Below are positions 24,769 to 33,865 of a stretch of DNA of 64,000 bases, piece after piece. The translations under genes and the position numbers were made by a program. Origin of the DNA: Pseudomonas knackmussii B13 (GTDB lineage Bacteria; Pseudomonadota; Gammaproteobacteria; Pseudomonadales; Pseudomonadaceae); the NCBI RefSeq assembly GCF_000689415.1, contig NZ_HG322950.1, positions 992,001 to 1,056,000 on the forward strand. Reading direction: 5' to 3'. The notes under the pieces are model-generated. The model saw only the letters and a program-made list of their open reading frames with translations, ran no database searches and had not been told where the DNA came from. How positions within the stretch are numbered: position 1 is the stretch's first letter; each line of letters begins with the position of its first letter.

Positions 24769-26175
24769 ATGGGCATGATCGCCGATTCCCAACTCAAGGC
24801 CGCGCGCGGCCCCCTGCTGCTCGACTGGCGTCCGGAGGACCCCGAGTTCTGGGCGCGCAGCGGCAAGCGCATCGCCGCGCGCAACCTGTGGATATCCATT
24901 CCCGCGCTGCTCCTGGCCTTCGCCGTGTGGATGATCTGGAGCACGGTGACCGTGCGCCTGAACGCCGCCGGCTTCGCCTTCAGCAACGACCAGTTGTTCC
25001 TGCTCGCGGCGCTGCCGTCGATCTCCGGCGCCACGCTGCGGGTGTTCTATTCGTTCATGGTGCCGATCGTCGGCGGCCGCCGCTGGACCGCGCTGTCCAC
25101 CGCCTCGCTGCTGATCCCCTGCCTCTGGCTGGGCTTCGCCGTGCAGGATGCGCAGACGCCGTACTGGGTGTTCGCCTGCATCGCCCTGCTGTGTGGCTTC
25201 GGCGGCGGCAACTTCGCCTCCAGCATGGCCAACATCAGCTTCTTCTATCCCAAGAGCCAGCAGGGCACGGCCCTCGGGCTGAACGCCGGGCTGGGCAACC
25301 TGGGCGTCTCGGTGATGCAGTTCGCCGTGCCGCTCGCGGTCACCGCCGGCCTGTTCGGCACCTTCGGCGGCGAGCCGCAGGCGCTCTCCGACGGTGGTCG
25401 CCTGTGGCTGCAGAACGCCGGCTGGATCTGGGTGCCCTTCATCGCTGTGGTCGCCATTGCCGCCTGGTTCGGCATGCACGACATCGCCGACGCGCGGGCC
25501 TCGTTCCGCGAGCAGTCGGTGATCTTCAAGCGCCAGCACAACTGGCTGATGTGCTGGCTCTACGTGGCCACCTTCGGCTCCTTCATCGGCTTCTCGGCCG
25601 GCTTCGCCATGCTCAGCAAGACCCAGTTCCCCGACATCAACCCGCTGCAGTACGCCTTCCTCGGCCCGCTGGTCGGCGCCCTGAGCCGGCCGTTGGGCGG
25701 CTGGCTGGCGGACAAGTTCGGCGGTGCGCGCATCACCCTGTGGAACTACCTGGCGATGATCGCCGGCGTGTTCGCGGTGATCGCCTTCCTGCCGGGTGCC
25801 GAGGGGGCGGGCAGCTTCTTCGGCTTCCTCGGCGCCTTCATCGCCCTGTTCTTCTTCGCCGGCATCGGCAATGGCTCCACCTTCCGCATGATCCCGGTGA
25901 TCTTCCGCAACGAGTGGGCCGCACGCCTGCGCCGTGGCGCCGCCAGCGAGGCCCAGGCGGCCAAGGGCGCGAGCATGGAGTCGGCGGCGGTGATCGGCTT
26001 CTCCGCTGCGGTCGGCGCCTTCGGCGGCTTCTTCATTCCCAAGGCGTTCGGCACCTCGCTGGCCATGACCGGCAGTGCCGAGGGCGCCCTCTATGTATTC
26101 GTCGCGTACTACGTCAGCTGCATTGCCGTGACCTGGTGGTTCTACGCGCGCAAGGGTGCCCGGAACCCCTGCTGA
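24769..26175 (+). CDS. narK2: Nitrate/nitrite transporter NarK2 (MFS, NNP family)
   Basis: NarK2 is the second, paralogous porter of the pair and is longer (468 aa). In P. aeruginosa and Paracoccus such pairs combine a nitrate/H+ symporter with a nitrate/nitrite antiporter, and are sometimes fused. NNP motifs are GLNAGLGNLGVS near residue 170 and a C-terminal MESAAVIGFSAAVGAFGGFF. It starts 12 nt after narK1. From position I assign it as NarK2; which of the two does antiport cannot be read from sequence alone. Confidence 0.93.
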   Translation: MGMIADSQLKAARGPLLLDWRPEDPEFWARSGKRIAARNLWISIPALLLAFAVWMIWSTVTVRLNAAGFAFSNDQLFLLAALPSISGATLRVFYSFMVPIVGGRRWTALSTASLLIPCLWLGFAVQDAQTPYWVFACIALLCGFGGGNFASSMANISFFYPKSQQGTALGLNAGLGNLGVSVMQFAVPLAVTAGLFGTFGGEPQALSDGGRLWLQNAGWIWVPFIAVVAIAAWFGMHDIADARASFREQSVIFKRQHNWLMCWLYVATFGSFIGFSAGFAMLSKTQFPDINPLQYAFLGPLVGALSRPLGGWLADKFGGARITLWNYLAMIAGVFAVIAFLPGAEGAGSFFGFLGAFIALFFFAGIGNGSTFRMIPVIFRNEWAARLRRGAASEAQAAKGASMESAAVIGFSAAVGAFGGFFIPKAFGTSLAMTGSAEGALYVFVAYYVSCIAVTWWFYARKGARNPC

Positions 26176-26237
26176 GCCTCGTTCCAAGAGCCTGATTAGC
26201 GTTTGACGCCCGGCGCAGACCGGGTGAGGAGATATAG

Positions 26238-29200
26238 ATGAGTTACCTGCTCGATCGCCTGCAGTTCTTCAAGAAGAAGCAGGGCGAGTTCGCCGACGGC
26301 CATGGCGAGGTCAGCAACGAGAGCCGCGCCTGGGAGAACGGCTACCGGCAGCGCTGGCAGCACGACAAGATCGTGCGCTCCACCCATGGGGTGAACTGCA
26401 CGGGCTCCTGCTCGTGGAAGATCTACGTGAAGAACGGCCTGATCACCTGGGAGACCCAGCAGACCGACTACCCGCGCACCCGCCCGGACCTGCCCAACCA
26501 CGAACCGCGCGGCTGCCCGCGCGGGGCCAGCTACTCCTGGTACATCTACAGCGCCAACCGCCTCAAGTACCCGAAGGTGCGCAAGCCGCTGCTCAAGCTG
26601 TGGCGCGAGGCACGCGCCGAGCATGGCGACCCGGTGAATGCCTGGGCGAGCATCGTCGAGGACGCCGCCAAGGCCAGGAGCTACAAGAGCGAGCGCGGCC
26701 TGGGCGGCTTCGTGCGGTCCAGCTGGGACGAGGTCACCGAGATCATCGCCGCGGCCAACGTCTACACGGCGAAGACCTACGGCCCGGACCGGGTCATCGG
26801 CTTTTCGCCGATCCCGGCCATGTCCATGGTCAGCTACGCCGCCGGCGCCCGTTACCTGTCGCTGATCGGCGGCGTGTGCCTGTCCTTCTACGACTGGTAT
26901 TGCGACCTACCTCCCGCATCGCCCCAAGTGTGGGGCGAGCAGACCGACGTGCCGGAGTCGGCCGACTGGTACAACTCCAGCTACATCATCGCCTGGGGCT
27001 CCAACGTCCCGCAGACCCGCACCCCGGATGCGCACTTCTTTACCGAGGTCCGCTACAAGGGCACCAAGACCGTGGCCGTCACCCCGGACTACGCCGAGGT
27101 GGCCAAGCTCACCGACCTCTGGCTCAACCCCAAGCAGGGCACCGACGCCGCGCTGGGCATGGCCTTCGGGCATGTCATCCTGCGCGAATTCCATCTCGAC
27201 CAGCCGCGTGCCTACTTCGTCGACTACTGCCGCCAGTACACCGACATGCCGATGCTGGTGCTGCTGGAACCGCACGCCGAGGGCGCCTACAAGCCGACCC
27301 GTTACCTGCGCGCGGCGGACCTGGCGAACAACCTCGGCCAGGACAACAACCCCGAATGGAAGACCATCGCCCTGGACGAAACCAGCGGCGAGCTGGTCTC
27401 GCCCACCGGCGCCATCGGTTACCGCTGGGGCGAGTCGGGCAAATGGAACATCGAGGAGAAGGAAGGCGGTGCCCAGCGCGACACGCGCCTGGCGCTGACC
27501 CTGATCGACGGCCCGGAAAAGGCCTGCGACGTGGCCTTCCCCTACTTCGCCGGGCAGGAGCACCCGCACTTCCCGGGCGTGGTCAACGACGAGGTGCTGC
27601 TGCGCCGCGTGCCCTTCCGTGAGTTCACCGGGGGCGACGGCAAGGTGCTGCGCGTGGCCACCGTCTACGACCTGCAGATGGCCAACTACAGCCTTGACCG
27701 CGGCCTGGGCGGCGCCAATGTGGCCCTTGGTTTCGACGATGCCGACACGCCCTACACCCCGGCCTGGCAGGAGCGCATCACCGGCGTGCCGGCGGCGCGC
27801 GCCATCCAGGTGGCCCGCGAGTTCGCCGACAGCGCGGCCAAGACCCACGGCAAGGCCATGGTGATCATCGGCGCGGCGATGAACCACTGGTACCACATGG
27901 ACATGAACTACCGCGCGGTCATCAACATGCTGATGATGTGCGGCTGCATCGGCCAGAGCGGCGGCGGCTGGGCGCACTACGTCGGCCAGGAGAAACTGCG
28001 CCCGCAGACCGGCTGGGTGCCGCTGGCCTTCGGCACCGACTGGAGCCGTCCGCCGCGGCAGATGAACGGCACCAGCTTCTTCTACCTGCACAGCTCGCAG
28101 TGGCGGCACGAAAAGCTGTCGATGCACGAAGTGCTCTCGCCGCTGGCCGACAGCCAGGCATTCCCCGAACACGCACTGGACTACAACATCCGCGCCGAGC
28201 GCATGGGCTGGCTGCCGTCGGCGCCGCAGCTCGACCGCAACCCGCTGCGCATCGCCGCCGCCGCCGAGAAGGCCGGGCTGCCGATGCAGGACTACGTGGT
28301 GCGCGAGCTCAAGGCCGGCAACCTGCGCTTCGCCAGCGAATCGCCGGACAACCCGCAGAACTTCCCGCGCAACCTGTTCGTCTGGCGTTCCAACCTGCTG
28401 GGCAGCTCGGGCAAGGGCCACGAGTACATGCTCAAGTACCTGCTCGGCGCGAAGAACGGCGTGATGAACGACGACCTCGGCAAGGCCGGCGGCCCGCGTC
28501 CGACCGAGGCGGACTGGGTGGAGCAGGGCGCCGAGGGCAAGCTCGACCTGGTCACCACCCTGGACTTCCGCATGTCGTCCACCTGCATGTACTCGGACAT
28601 CGTCCTGCCTACCGCCACCTGGTACGAGAAGGACGACCTCAACACCTCCGACATGCACCCCTTCATCCACCCGCTGTCGGCCGCCACCGACCCGGCGTGG
28701 GAGGCGAAGAGCGACTGGGAGATCTACAAGGCCATCGCGAAGAAGTTCTCCGAAGTCGCCGTCGGCCACCTGGGCGTGGAGCAGGACCTGGTGACGGTGC
28801 CGCTGCTGCACGATACCGCGAACGAACTGGCGCAACCCTTCGGCGGCAGCGACTGGAAGAAGGGCGAGTGCGAGCCCATGCCGGGCAAGACGATGCCGAC
28901 GCTGCATGTGGTCGAGCGCGACTATCCGAACACCTACAGAAAGTTCACCTCCCTCGGCCCGTTGCTGGACAAGCTCGGCAATGGCGGCAAGGGCATCGGC
29001 TGGAACACCGAGAAGGAAGTGAAGCTGCTCGGCGAGCTCAATCACCGCGTCACCGAACCGGGCATCAGCGAAGGCCGCCCGCGCATCGAAAGCGCCATCG
29101 ACGCTGCCGAGGTCATCCTCGCCCTGGCCCCGGAAACCAACGGCCAGGTCGCGGTGAAGGCCTGGGACGCGCTGGCGAAGATCACCGGCCGCGAGCACGC

Positions 29201-30017
29201 GCACCTGGCGCTGCCCAAGGAGGAGGAGAAGATCCGCTTCCGCGACGTCCAGGCGCAGCCGCGCAAGATCATCTCCAGCCCCACCTGGTCGGGCCTGGAA
29301 GACGAGCACGTCAGCTACAACGCCTGCTACACGAACGTCCACGAGATGATCCCGTGGCGCACCCTGACCGGCCGCCAGCAGTTCTACCAGGACCACCCCT
29401 GGATGCAGGCCTTCGGCGAGGGCTTCGTCAGCTACCGGCCGCCGGTGAACACCCGCAGCACCGACAAGCTGTTCGGCAAGAAGCCCAACGGCAACCCGGA
29501 AATCACCCTGAACTGGATCACCCCGCACCAGAAGTGGGGCATCCACTCCACCTACAGCGACAACCTGCTGATGCTCACCCTGTCGCGCGGCGGGCCGATC
29601 ATCTGGCTCAGCGAGCATGACGCCAAACGCGCCGGGATCGAGGACAACGACTGGGTCGAGGTCTTCAACGCCAACGGCGCCGCCACCTGCCGCGCGGTGG
29701 TCAGCCAGCGGGTGAAGGACGGCATGGTGCTCATGTACCACGCCCAGGAACGCATCGTGAACGTGCCCGGCAGCGAGACTACCGGCACCCGCGGCGGCCA
29801 CCACAACTCGGTGACCCGCGTGGTGCTCAAACCCACCCACATGATCGGCGGCTACGCCCAGCAAGCCTGGGGCTTCAACTACTACGGCACGGTCGGCTGC
29901 AACCGCGACGAGTTCGTGGTGGTGCGCAAGATGAACAAGGTCGACTGGCTCGACGAGCCGCAGCACGGCGGCCTGGGCGGCGCCCCCCTGCCGCAGCCGC
30001 TGCCCCGGGACATTTGA
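26238..30017 (+). CDS. narG: Respiratory nitrate reductase alpha subunit NarG
   Basis: NarG is the membrane-bound, cytoplasm-facing molybdenum subunit that reduces nitrate to nitrite. At 1259 aa it has the usual length. The FS0 [4Fe-4S] ligands H50, C54 and C58 (HGVNCTGSC) and a fourth Cys in RGCPRG are present, as is the Mo ligand Asp in FYDWYCDLPPASPQ. The C-terminal region has LMLTLSRGGPIIWLSEHD, typical of bis-MGD enzymes. No signal peptide is seen. GAGGAG precedes the start. It is intact throughout. Confidence 0.97.
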   Translation: MSYLLDRLQFFKKKQGEFADGHGEVSNESRAWENGYRQRWQHDKIVRSTHGVNCTGSCSWKIYVKNGLITWETQQTDYPRTRPDLPNHEPRGCPRGASYSWYIYSANRLKYPKVRKPLLKLWREARAEHGDPVNAWASIVEDAAKARSYKSERGLGGFVRSSWDEVTEIIAAANVYTAKTYGPDRVIGFSPIPAMSMVSYAAGARYLSLIGGVCLSFYDWYCDLPPASPQVWGEQTDVPESADWYNSSYIIAWGSNVPQTRTPDAHFFTEVRYKGTKTVAVTPDYAEVAKLTDLWLNPKQGTDAALGMAFGHVILREFHLDQPRAYFVDYCRQYTDMPMLVLLEPHAEGAYKPTRYLRAADLANNLGQDNNPEWKTIALDETSGELVSPTGAIGYRWGESGKWNIEEKEGGAQRDTRLALTLIDGPEKACDVAFPYFAGQEHPHFPGVVNDEVLLRRVPFREFTGGDGKVLRVATVYDLQMANYSLDRGLGGANVALGFDDADTPYTPAWQERITGVPAARAIQVAREFADSAAKTHGKAMVIIGAAMNHWYHMDMNYRAVINMLMMCGCIGQSGGGWAHYVGQEKLRPQTGWVPLAFGTDWSRPPRQMNGTSFFYLHSSQWRHEKLSMHEVLSPLADSQAFPEHALDYNIRAERMGWLPSAPQLDRNPLRIAAAAEKAGLPMQDYVVRELKAGNLRFASESPDNPQNFPRNLFVWRSNLLGSSGKGHEYMLKYLLGAKNGVMNDDLGKAGGPRPTEADWVEQGAEGKLDLVTTLDFRMSSTCMYSDIVLPTATWYEKDDLNTSDMHPFIHPLSAATDPAWEAKSDWEIYKAIAKKFSEVAVGHLGVEQDLVTVPLLHDTANELAQPFGGSDWKKGECEPMPGKTMPTLHVVERDYPNTYRKFTSLGPLLDKLGNGGKGIGWNTEKEVKLLGELNHRVTEPGISEGRPRIESAIDAAEVILALAPETNGQVAVKAWDALAKITGREHAHLALPKEEEKIRFRDVQAQPRKIISSPTWSGLEDEHVSYNACYTNVHEMIPWRTLTGRQQFYQDHPWMQAFGEGFVSYRPPVNTRSTDKLFGKKPNGNPEITLNWITPHQKWGIHSTYSDNLLMLTLSRGGPIIWLSEHDAKRAGIEDNDWVEVFNANGAATCRAVVSQRVKDGMVLMYHAQERIVNVPGSETTGTRGGHHNSVTRVVLKPTHMIGGYAQQAWGFNYYGTVGCNRDEFVVVRKMNKVDWLDEPQHGGLGGAPLPQPLPRDI

Positions 30018-30028
30018 GGAGAGACGCC

Positions 30029-31564
30029 ATGAAAATTCGTTCGCAAGTCGGCATGGTGCTGAACCTCGACAAATGCATCGGCTGCCACACCTGCTCGATC
30101 ACCTGCAATAACGTCTGGACCAGCCGCGAAGGCATGGAATACGCCTGGTTCAACAACGTCGAGACCAAGCCCGGCATCGGCTACCCGAAGGAGTGGGAGA
30201 ACCAGGAGACGTGGAAGGGCGGCTGGGTGCGCAACGCCGACGGTTCGATCGTCCCGCGCATCGGCGGCAAGTTCCGCGTGCTGGCGAACCTCTTCGCCAA
30301 CCCGGACCTGCCGGAGATCGACGACTACTACGAGCCCTTCGACTTCGACTACCAGCACCTGCACACCGCGCCCAAGGCGCAGCACCAGCCGGTGGCGCGG
30401 CCGCGTTCGCTGATCAGTGGCCAGCGCATGCAGAAGATCGAGTGGGGGCCGAACTGGGAAGAAATCCTCGGCACCGAGTTCGCCAAGCGGCGCAAGGACA
30501 AGAACTTCGACCAGGTGCAGGCGGACATCTACGGCGAGTACGAAAACACTTTCATGATGTACCTGCCGCGCCTGTGCGAGCACTGCCTGAACCCGGCGTG
30601 CGTGGCCTCGTGCCCGAGCGGCGCGATCTACAAGCGCGAGGAGGACGGCATCGTCCTGATCGACCAGGACAAGTGCCGCGGCTGGCGCATGTGCATCAGC
30701 GGCTGCCCGTACAAGAAGATCTACTTCAACTGGAAGAGCGGCAAATCCGAGAAGTGCATCTTCTGCTATCCGCGCATCGAGGCCGGCCAGCCGACCGTGT
30801 GCTCGGAAACCTGCGTGGGCCGCATCCGCTACCTCGGCATGCTGCTGTATGACGCCGACCGCATCCATGAAGTGGCCAGCTGCGCCGACGAGCGGGAGCT
30901 GTACCGCAAGCAGCTGGAAATCTTCCTCGACCCGTTCGACCCGAAGGTGATCGAGCAGGCGCGCAAGGATGGCGTGCCGGACAGCGTCATCGAGTCCGCG
31001 CAGAAGTCGCCGGTGTACAAGCTGGCGATGGACTGGAAGCTGGCGCTGCCGCTGCACCCGGAATACCGCACGCTGCCGATGGTCTGGTACGTGCCGCCGC
31101 TGTCGCCGATCCAGAACGCCGCCGCCGAAGGCCACATCGGCAACGACGGGGTGATCCCCGACGTCGATTCCCTGCGCATCCCCGTGCAGTACCTGGCCAA
31201 CCTGCTGACCGCCGGCGACACCGAGCCGGTGCTGCTGGCGCTCAAGCGCCTGCTGGCGATGCGCGCCTACAAGCGTGCCGAGCACGTGGAAGGCAAGCAG
31301 GACCTGGAGGTGCTGAAGCAGGTCGGCCTGTCGGTGGCGCAGGTGGAGGAGATGTACCGCTACCTGGCCATCGCCAACTACGAGGACCGCTTCGTCATCC
31401 CCACCGCGCACCGCGAGGAAGCGCTGTCGGATGCCTTCGCCGAACGCTCCGGCTGCGGTTTCAGCTTCGGCAACGGCTGTTCGGGCAACTCCGGGGTGAA
31501 CCTGTTCGGCGGCAAGCCGGTGGACCAACGGAACGTCATCCAGACCGTGCAGATTCAGGAGTGA
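30029..31564 (+). CDS. narH: Respiratory nitrate reductase beta subunit NarH
   Basis: NarH carries four iron-sulfur clusters linking NarI hemes to NarG. The 511-aa product has four Cys groups: CIGCHTCSITC, CEHCLNPACVASCPSG, CRGWRMCISGCPYKK and CIFCYPRIEAGQPTVC. The Trp in CRGWRMC replaces a cysteine and marks the [3Fe-4S] cluster, as in other NarH proteins. I chose the ATG at 30029, 8 nt after GAGGAG; an in-frame TTG at 30014 overlaps the narG stop and is unlikely. Confidence 0.97.
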   Translation: MKIRSQVGMVLNLDKCIGCHTCSITCNNVWTSREGMEYAWFNNVETKPGIGYPKEWENQETWKGGWVRNADGSIVPRIGGKFRVLANLFANPDLPEIDDYYEPFDFDYQHLHTAPKAQHQPVARPRSLISGQRMQKIEWGPNWEEILGTEFAKRRKDKNFDQVQADIYGEYENTFMMYLPRLCEHCLNPACVASCPSGAIYKREEDGIVLIDQDKCRGWRMCISGCPYKKIYFNWKSGKSEKCIFCYPRIEAGQPTVCSETCVGRIRYLGMLLYDADRIHEVASCADERELYRKQLEIFLDPFDPKVIEQARKDGVPDSVIESAQKSPVYKLAMDWKLALPLHPEYRTLPMVWYVPPLSPIQNAAAEGHIGNDGVIPDVDSLRIPVQYLANLLTAGDTEPVLLALKRLLAMRAYKRAEHVEGKQDLEVLKQVGLSVAQVEEMYRYLAIANYEDRFVIPTAHREEALSDAFAERSGCGFSFGNGCSGNSGVNLFGGKPVDQRNVIQTVQIQE

Positions 31565-31569
31565 ACGCC

Positions 31570-32298
31570 ATGCATAGCCCATTGCTGAAGCTCAGTGCAC
31601 TGCTGCTGGACTACCCGCGCAGCGAACTGCGCGAGGAAAGCCTGGCGCTGCACGCGCTGATCCGCACCCTGGACCTCCCCGAAGCGCAGCGCGACGGTCT
31701 CGCCACGCTGCTCGGCGAACTCTGCCAGGGCGACCTGCTGGACGTGCAGGCCCGCTACGACGGTCTGTTCGAACGCGGCCGCTCGGTCTCGCTGCTGCTC
31801 TTCGAGCACGTCCACGGCGAGTCCCGCGACCGTGGCCAGGCGATGGTCGACCTGCTGGACCGCTATACCCGTGCGGGCCTGGCCATCGACGTCAACGAGC
31901 TGCCGGACTACCTGCCGCTGTACCTGGAGTTCCTCGCCCTGCAGGACGCCGATGCGGCGCGCGCGGGCCTCGCCGAGGTGGCGCACATCCTCGCCCTGCT
32001 GGCGGCGCGCCTGGACGAACGGGGCAGCGCCTACGCGGCGATCTTCCACGCGCTGCTGGAGCTGTCCGGCGAGCGCCCGGACCTGTCCCTCCTTCAGCGC
32101 GACCGCGAGCAGGAGGCCCGCGACGACAGCCTGGAAGCCCTGGACAAGGCCTGGGAGGAGACCCCGGTGAGCTTCACCGAGCCCGCCGCCGGTTGCCCCT
32201 CCTCCAGCGTGCGGCGGCCGTCCGCCGCCCTCGAACAACCCCTGCAATGGGTCGCCCAGCCGGTGCCGCCGCGCCGGGCGGCCGGCCAAGGAGCCTGA
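31570..32298 (+). CDS. narJ: Nitrate reductase assembly chaperone NarJ
   Basis: NarJ is the system-specific chaperone that holds NarGH for cofactor insertion before it docks to NarI. The 242-aa helical product has the family pattern LLDYPRSELR, LLLFEHVHGESRDRGQAMVDL and ELPDYLPLYLEFLA. The ATG at 31570 lies 9 nt after AGGAG; a GTG at 31561 overlapping the narH stop is the alternative. The C-terminal 45 residues are Pro/Ala-rich and poorly conserved. Confidence 0.94.
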   Translation: MHSPLLKLSALLLDYPRSELREESLALHALIRTLDLPEAQRDGLATLLGELCQGDLLDVQARYDGLFERGRSVSLLLFEHVHGESRDRGQAMVDLLDRYTRAGLAIDVNELPDYLPLYLEFLALQDADAARAGLAEVAHILALLAARLDERGSAYAAIFHALLELSGERPDLSLLQRDREQEARDDSLEALDKAWEETPVSFTEPAAGCPSSSVRRPSAALEQPLQWVAQPVPPRRAAGQGA

Positions 32299-32300
32299 TC

Positions 32301-32987
32301 ATGTCGTTCAACACCCTCGTCTTCGGGGTCTACCCCTATGTCGCGCTGCTGGTCTGCCTGGTGGGCAGCTGGGCGCGCTTCGACCTCGCGCAATACACCT
32401 GGAAGGCCGGCTCCAGCCAGATGCTGAGCAAGAAGGGCATGCGCGTGTACAGCAACCTGTTCCACATCGGCGTGCTGTTCATCCTCGCCGGCCACTTCGT
32501 CGGGCTGCTGACCCCGCACGCGGTCTACGAGCATGTGATCAGCACCGAGCACAAGCAGCTGCTGGCGATGGTTTCCGGTGGCTTCTTCGGCCTGCTCTGC
32601 TTCATCGGCCTGACCGGGCTGATCCTCCGTCGCCTGACCGATGCCCGCGTGCGCGCCACCGGCAACGCCTCGGACCTGATGATCCTGCTGGTGCTCTACG
32701 CGCAATTGATCCTCGGCCTGTCCACCATCGTCGCCTCCACCCACCACCTCGACGGTTCGGTGATGGTCCTGCTGGCCGACTGGGCGCAGTCCATCGTCAC
32801 CCTGCAGCCGCTGGCGGCGGCCGAAGCCATCGCGCCGGTGTCGCTGGTCTACAAGCTGCACGTGGGCCTGGGCCTGACCCTGTTCGTGCTGTTCCCCTTC
32901 ACCCGACTGGTGCACATCGTCAGCGCCCCGGTGTGGTACTTCGGGCGGCGCTACCAGGTGGTCCGCCAGAAGCGCCGCGTCGCGTGA
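32301..32987 (+). CDS. narI: Respiratory nitrate reductase gamma subunit NarI
   Basis: NarI is the diheme cytochrome b subunit that oxidises quinol and anchors NarGH. The 228-aa product has five hydrophobic helices and histidines at 55, 65, 187 and 205, corresponding to the four axial heme ligands of E. coli NarI. It starts 2 nt after narJ. A UUCG-capped hairpin follows in the gap before ppiC. Confidence 0.96.
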   Translation: MSFNTLVFGVYPYVALLVCLVGSWARFDLAQYTWKAGSSQMLSKKGMRVYSNLFHIGVLFILAGHFVGLLTPHAVYEHVISTEHKQLLAMVSGGFFGLLCFIGLTGLILRRLTDARVRATGNASDLMILLVLYAQLILGLSTIVASTHHLDGSVMVLLADWAQSIVTLQPLAAAEAIAPVSLVYKLHVGLGLTLFVLFPFTRLVHIVSAPVWYFGRRYQVVRQKRRVA

Positions 32988-33004
32988 TCCATTACCCGCA
33001 GGCT

Positions 33005-33026
33005 GGATGACCGTTCGCGGTCATCC
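33005..33026 (+). other. UUCG tetraloop hairpin between narI and ppiC
   Basis: GGATGACCG-TTCG-CGGTCATCC forms a perfect 9-bp stem with an extra-stable tetraloop, 17 nt after the narI stop. There is no T-run. It may protect the narGHJI mRNA 3' end or attenuate expression of ppiC and moaA. Confidence 0.7.
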
Positions 33027-33046
33027 GCCGCCAGGAGGTCTTCCCG

Positions 33047-33865
33047 ATGAGTTGCTCCCACTACGAACAGCGGGTCGAGCATGTCGACCTGCCGAAGCTC
33101 GCGGTCAACGGCGTCGCCATCGCCGCGGACGAACTGGCCCGTGAGCTGCAATACCATCCCGCCGCCAGCCAGGGCGAAGCGTTGCACGCCGCCTGCCGGG
33201 CGCTGGTGGTGCGCCAGCTGCTCTTGCAACGCGCTTCGGCGCTGGCGATCAGTGCCGAAGCGGAGCAGGGCGAGGCCGCCGAAGAGGCCCGCATCCGTAC
33301 CCTGATCGAGCGCGAAGTCGAGGTGCCGGAGGCGGACGAAGCCAGCTGCCGGCAGTGGTACGCCGCCAACCCGGCGCGTCTTGCGAGCCCGTGGCGCATG
33401 CGTCTGCGCCACGTCCTGCTGGCCTGCGCGCCGGACGACCTGGACGGCCGCGCAAAAGCGCGCGAACAGGCCGAGGCGCTGCTCGCCGAACTGCGCGAAC
33501 ACCCCGAGCGCTTCGCCGAGAAGGCCATGCGCTTCTCCGCCTGCCCGTCGAAGGACGACGGTGGCGAACTGGGCTGGATCGAGCCGGGCCAGACCGTCCC
33601 CGAGTTCGAGAGGCGCTTGTTGCGCGAGGCGCCGGGCCTGCTGGTCCATCCGCTGGAAAGCCGCTACGGTCTGCATGTGGTGGAACTGCTGGCCCGCGAG
33701 GGCGGGGAGCCGCTGGACTTTGCCGAGGCCCACCCGCGCATCGCCGCCTACCTGCGCGCCCAGGTGCTGCAGCGCGCGGTGAGCCAGTACATCGCGGTGC
33801 TGGCCAGCGAGGCGCGGATCGAGGGCTTCGCCTTCGCGGCGGCGGACTCGCCGCTGGTGCAATGA
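33047..33865 (+). CDS. PpiC-type peptidyl-prolyl cis-trans isomerase (NifM-like)
   Basis: This parvulin-family folding helper sits at the end of the nar operon, where P. aeruginosa also has one. The 272-aa product has an N-terminal helical part (about 1-115) resembling NifM/SurA-like chaperones, and a rotamase domain (about 120-215) with RLRHVLLACAP, SACPSKDDGGELGWIEPGQ and GLHVVELLAREGG. There is no signal peptide, so it should act in the cytoplasm, perhaps on NarG or NarH. It overlaps moaA by 4 nt. Confidence 0.88.
   Translation: MSCSHYEQRVEHVDLPKLAVNGVAIAADELARELQYHPAASQGEALHAACRALVVRQLLLQRASALAISAEAEQGEAAEEARIRTLIEREVEVPEADEASCRQWYAANPARLASPWRMRLRHVLLACAPDDLDGRAKAREQAEALLAELREHPERFAEKAMRFSACPSKDDGGELGWIEPGQTVPEFERRLLREAPGLLVHPLESRYGLHVVELLAREGGEPLDFAEAHPRIAAYLRAQVLQRAVSQYIAVLASEARIEGFAFAAADSPLVQ

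Noticed and set aside
26907..29966. Open frame of about 1019 codons on the minus strand opposite narG
   Set aside because: It is a codon-bias shadow of narG, with low-complexity H/V/A/L-rich translation and no domain pattern.
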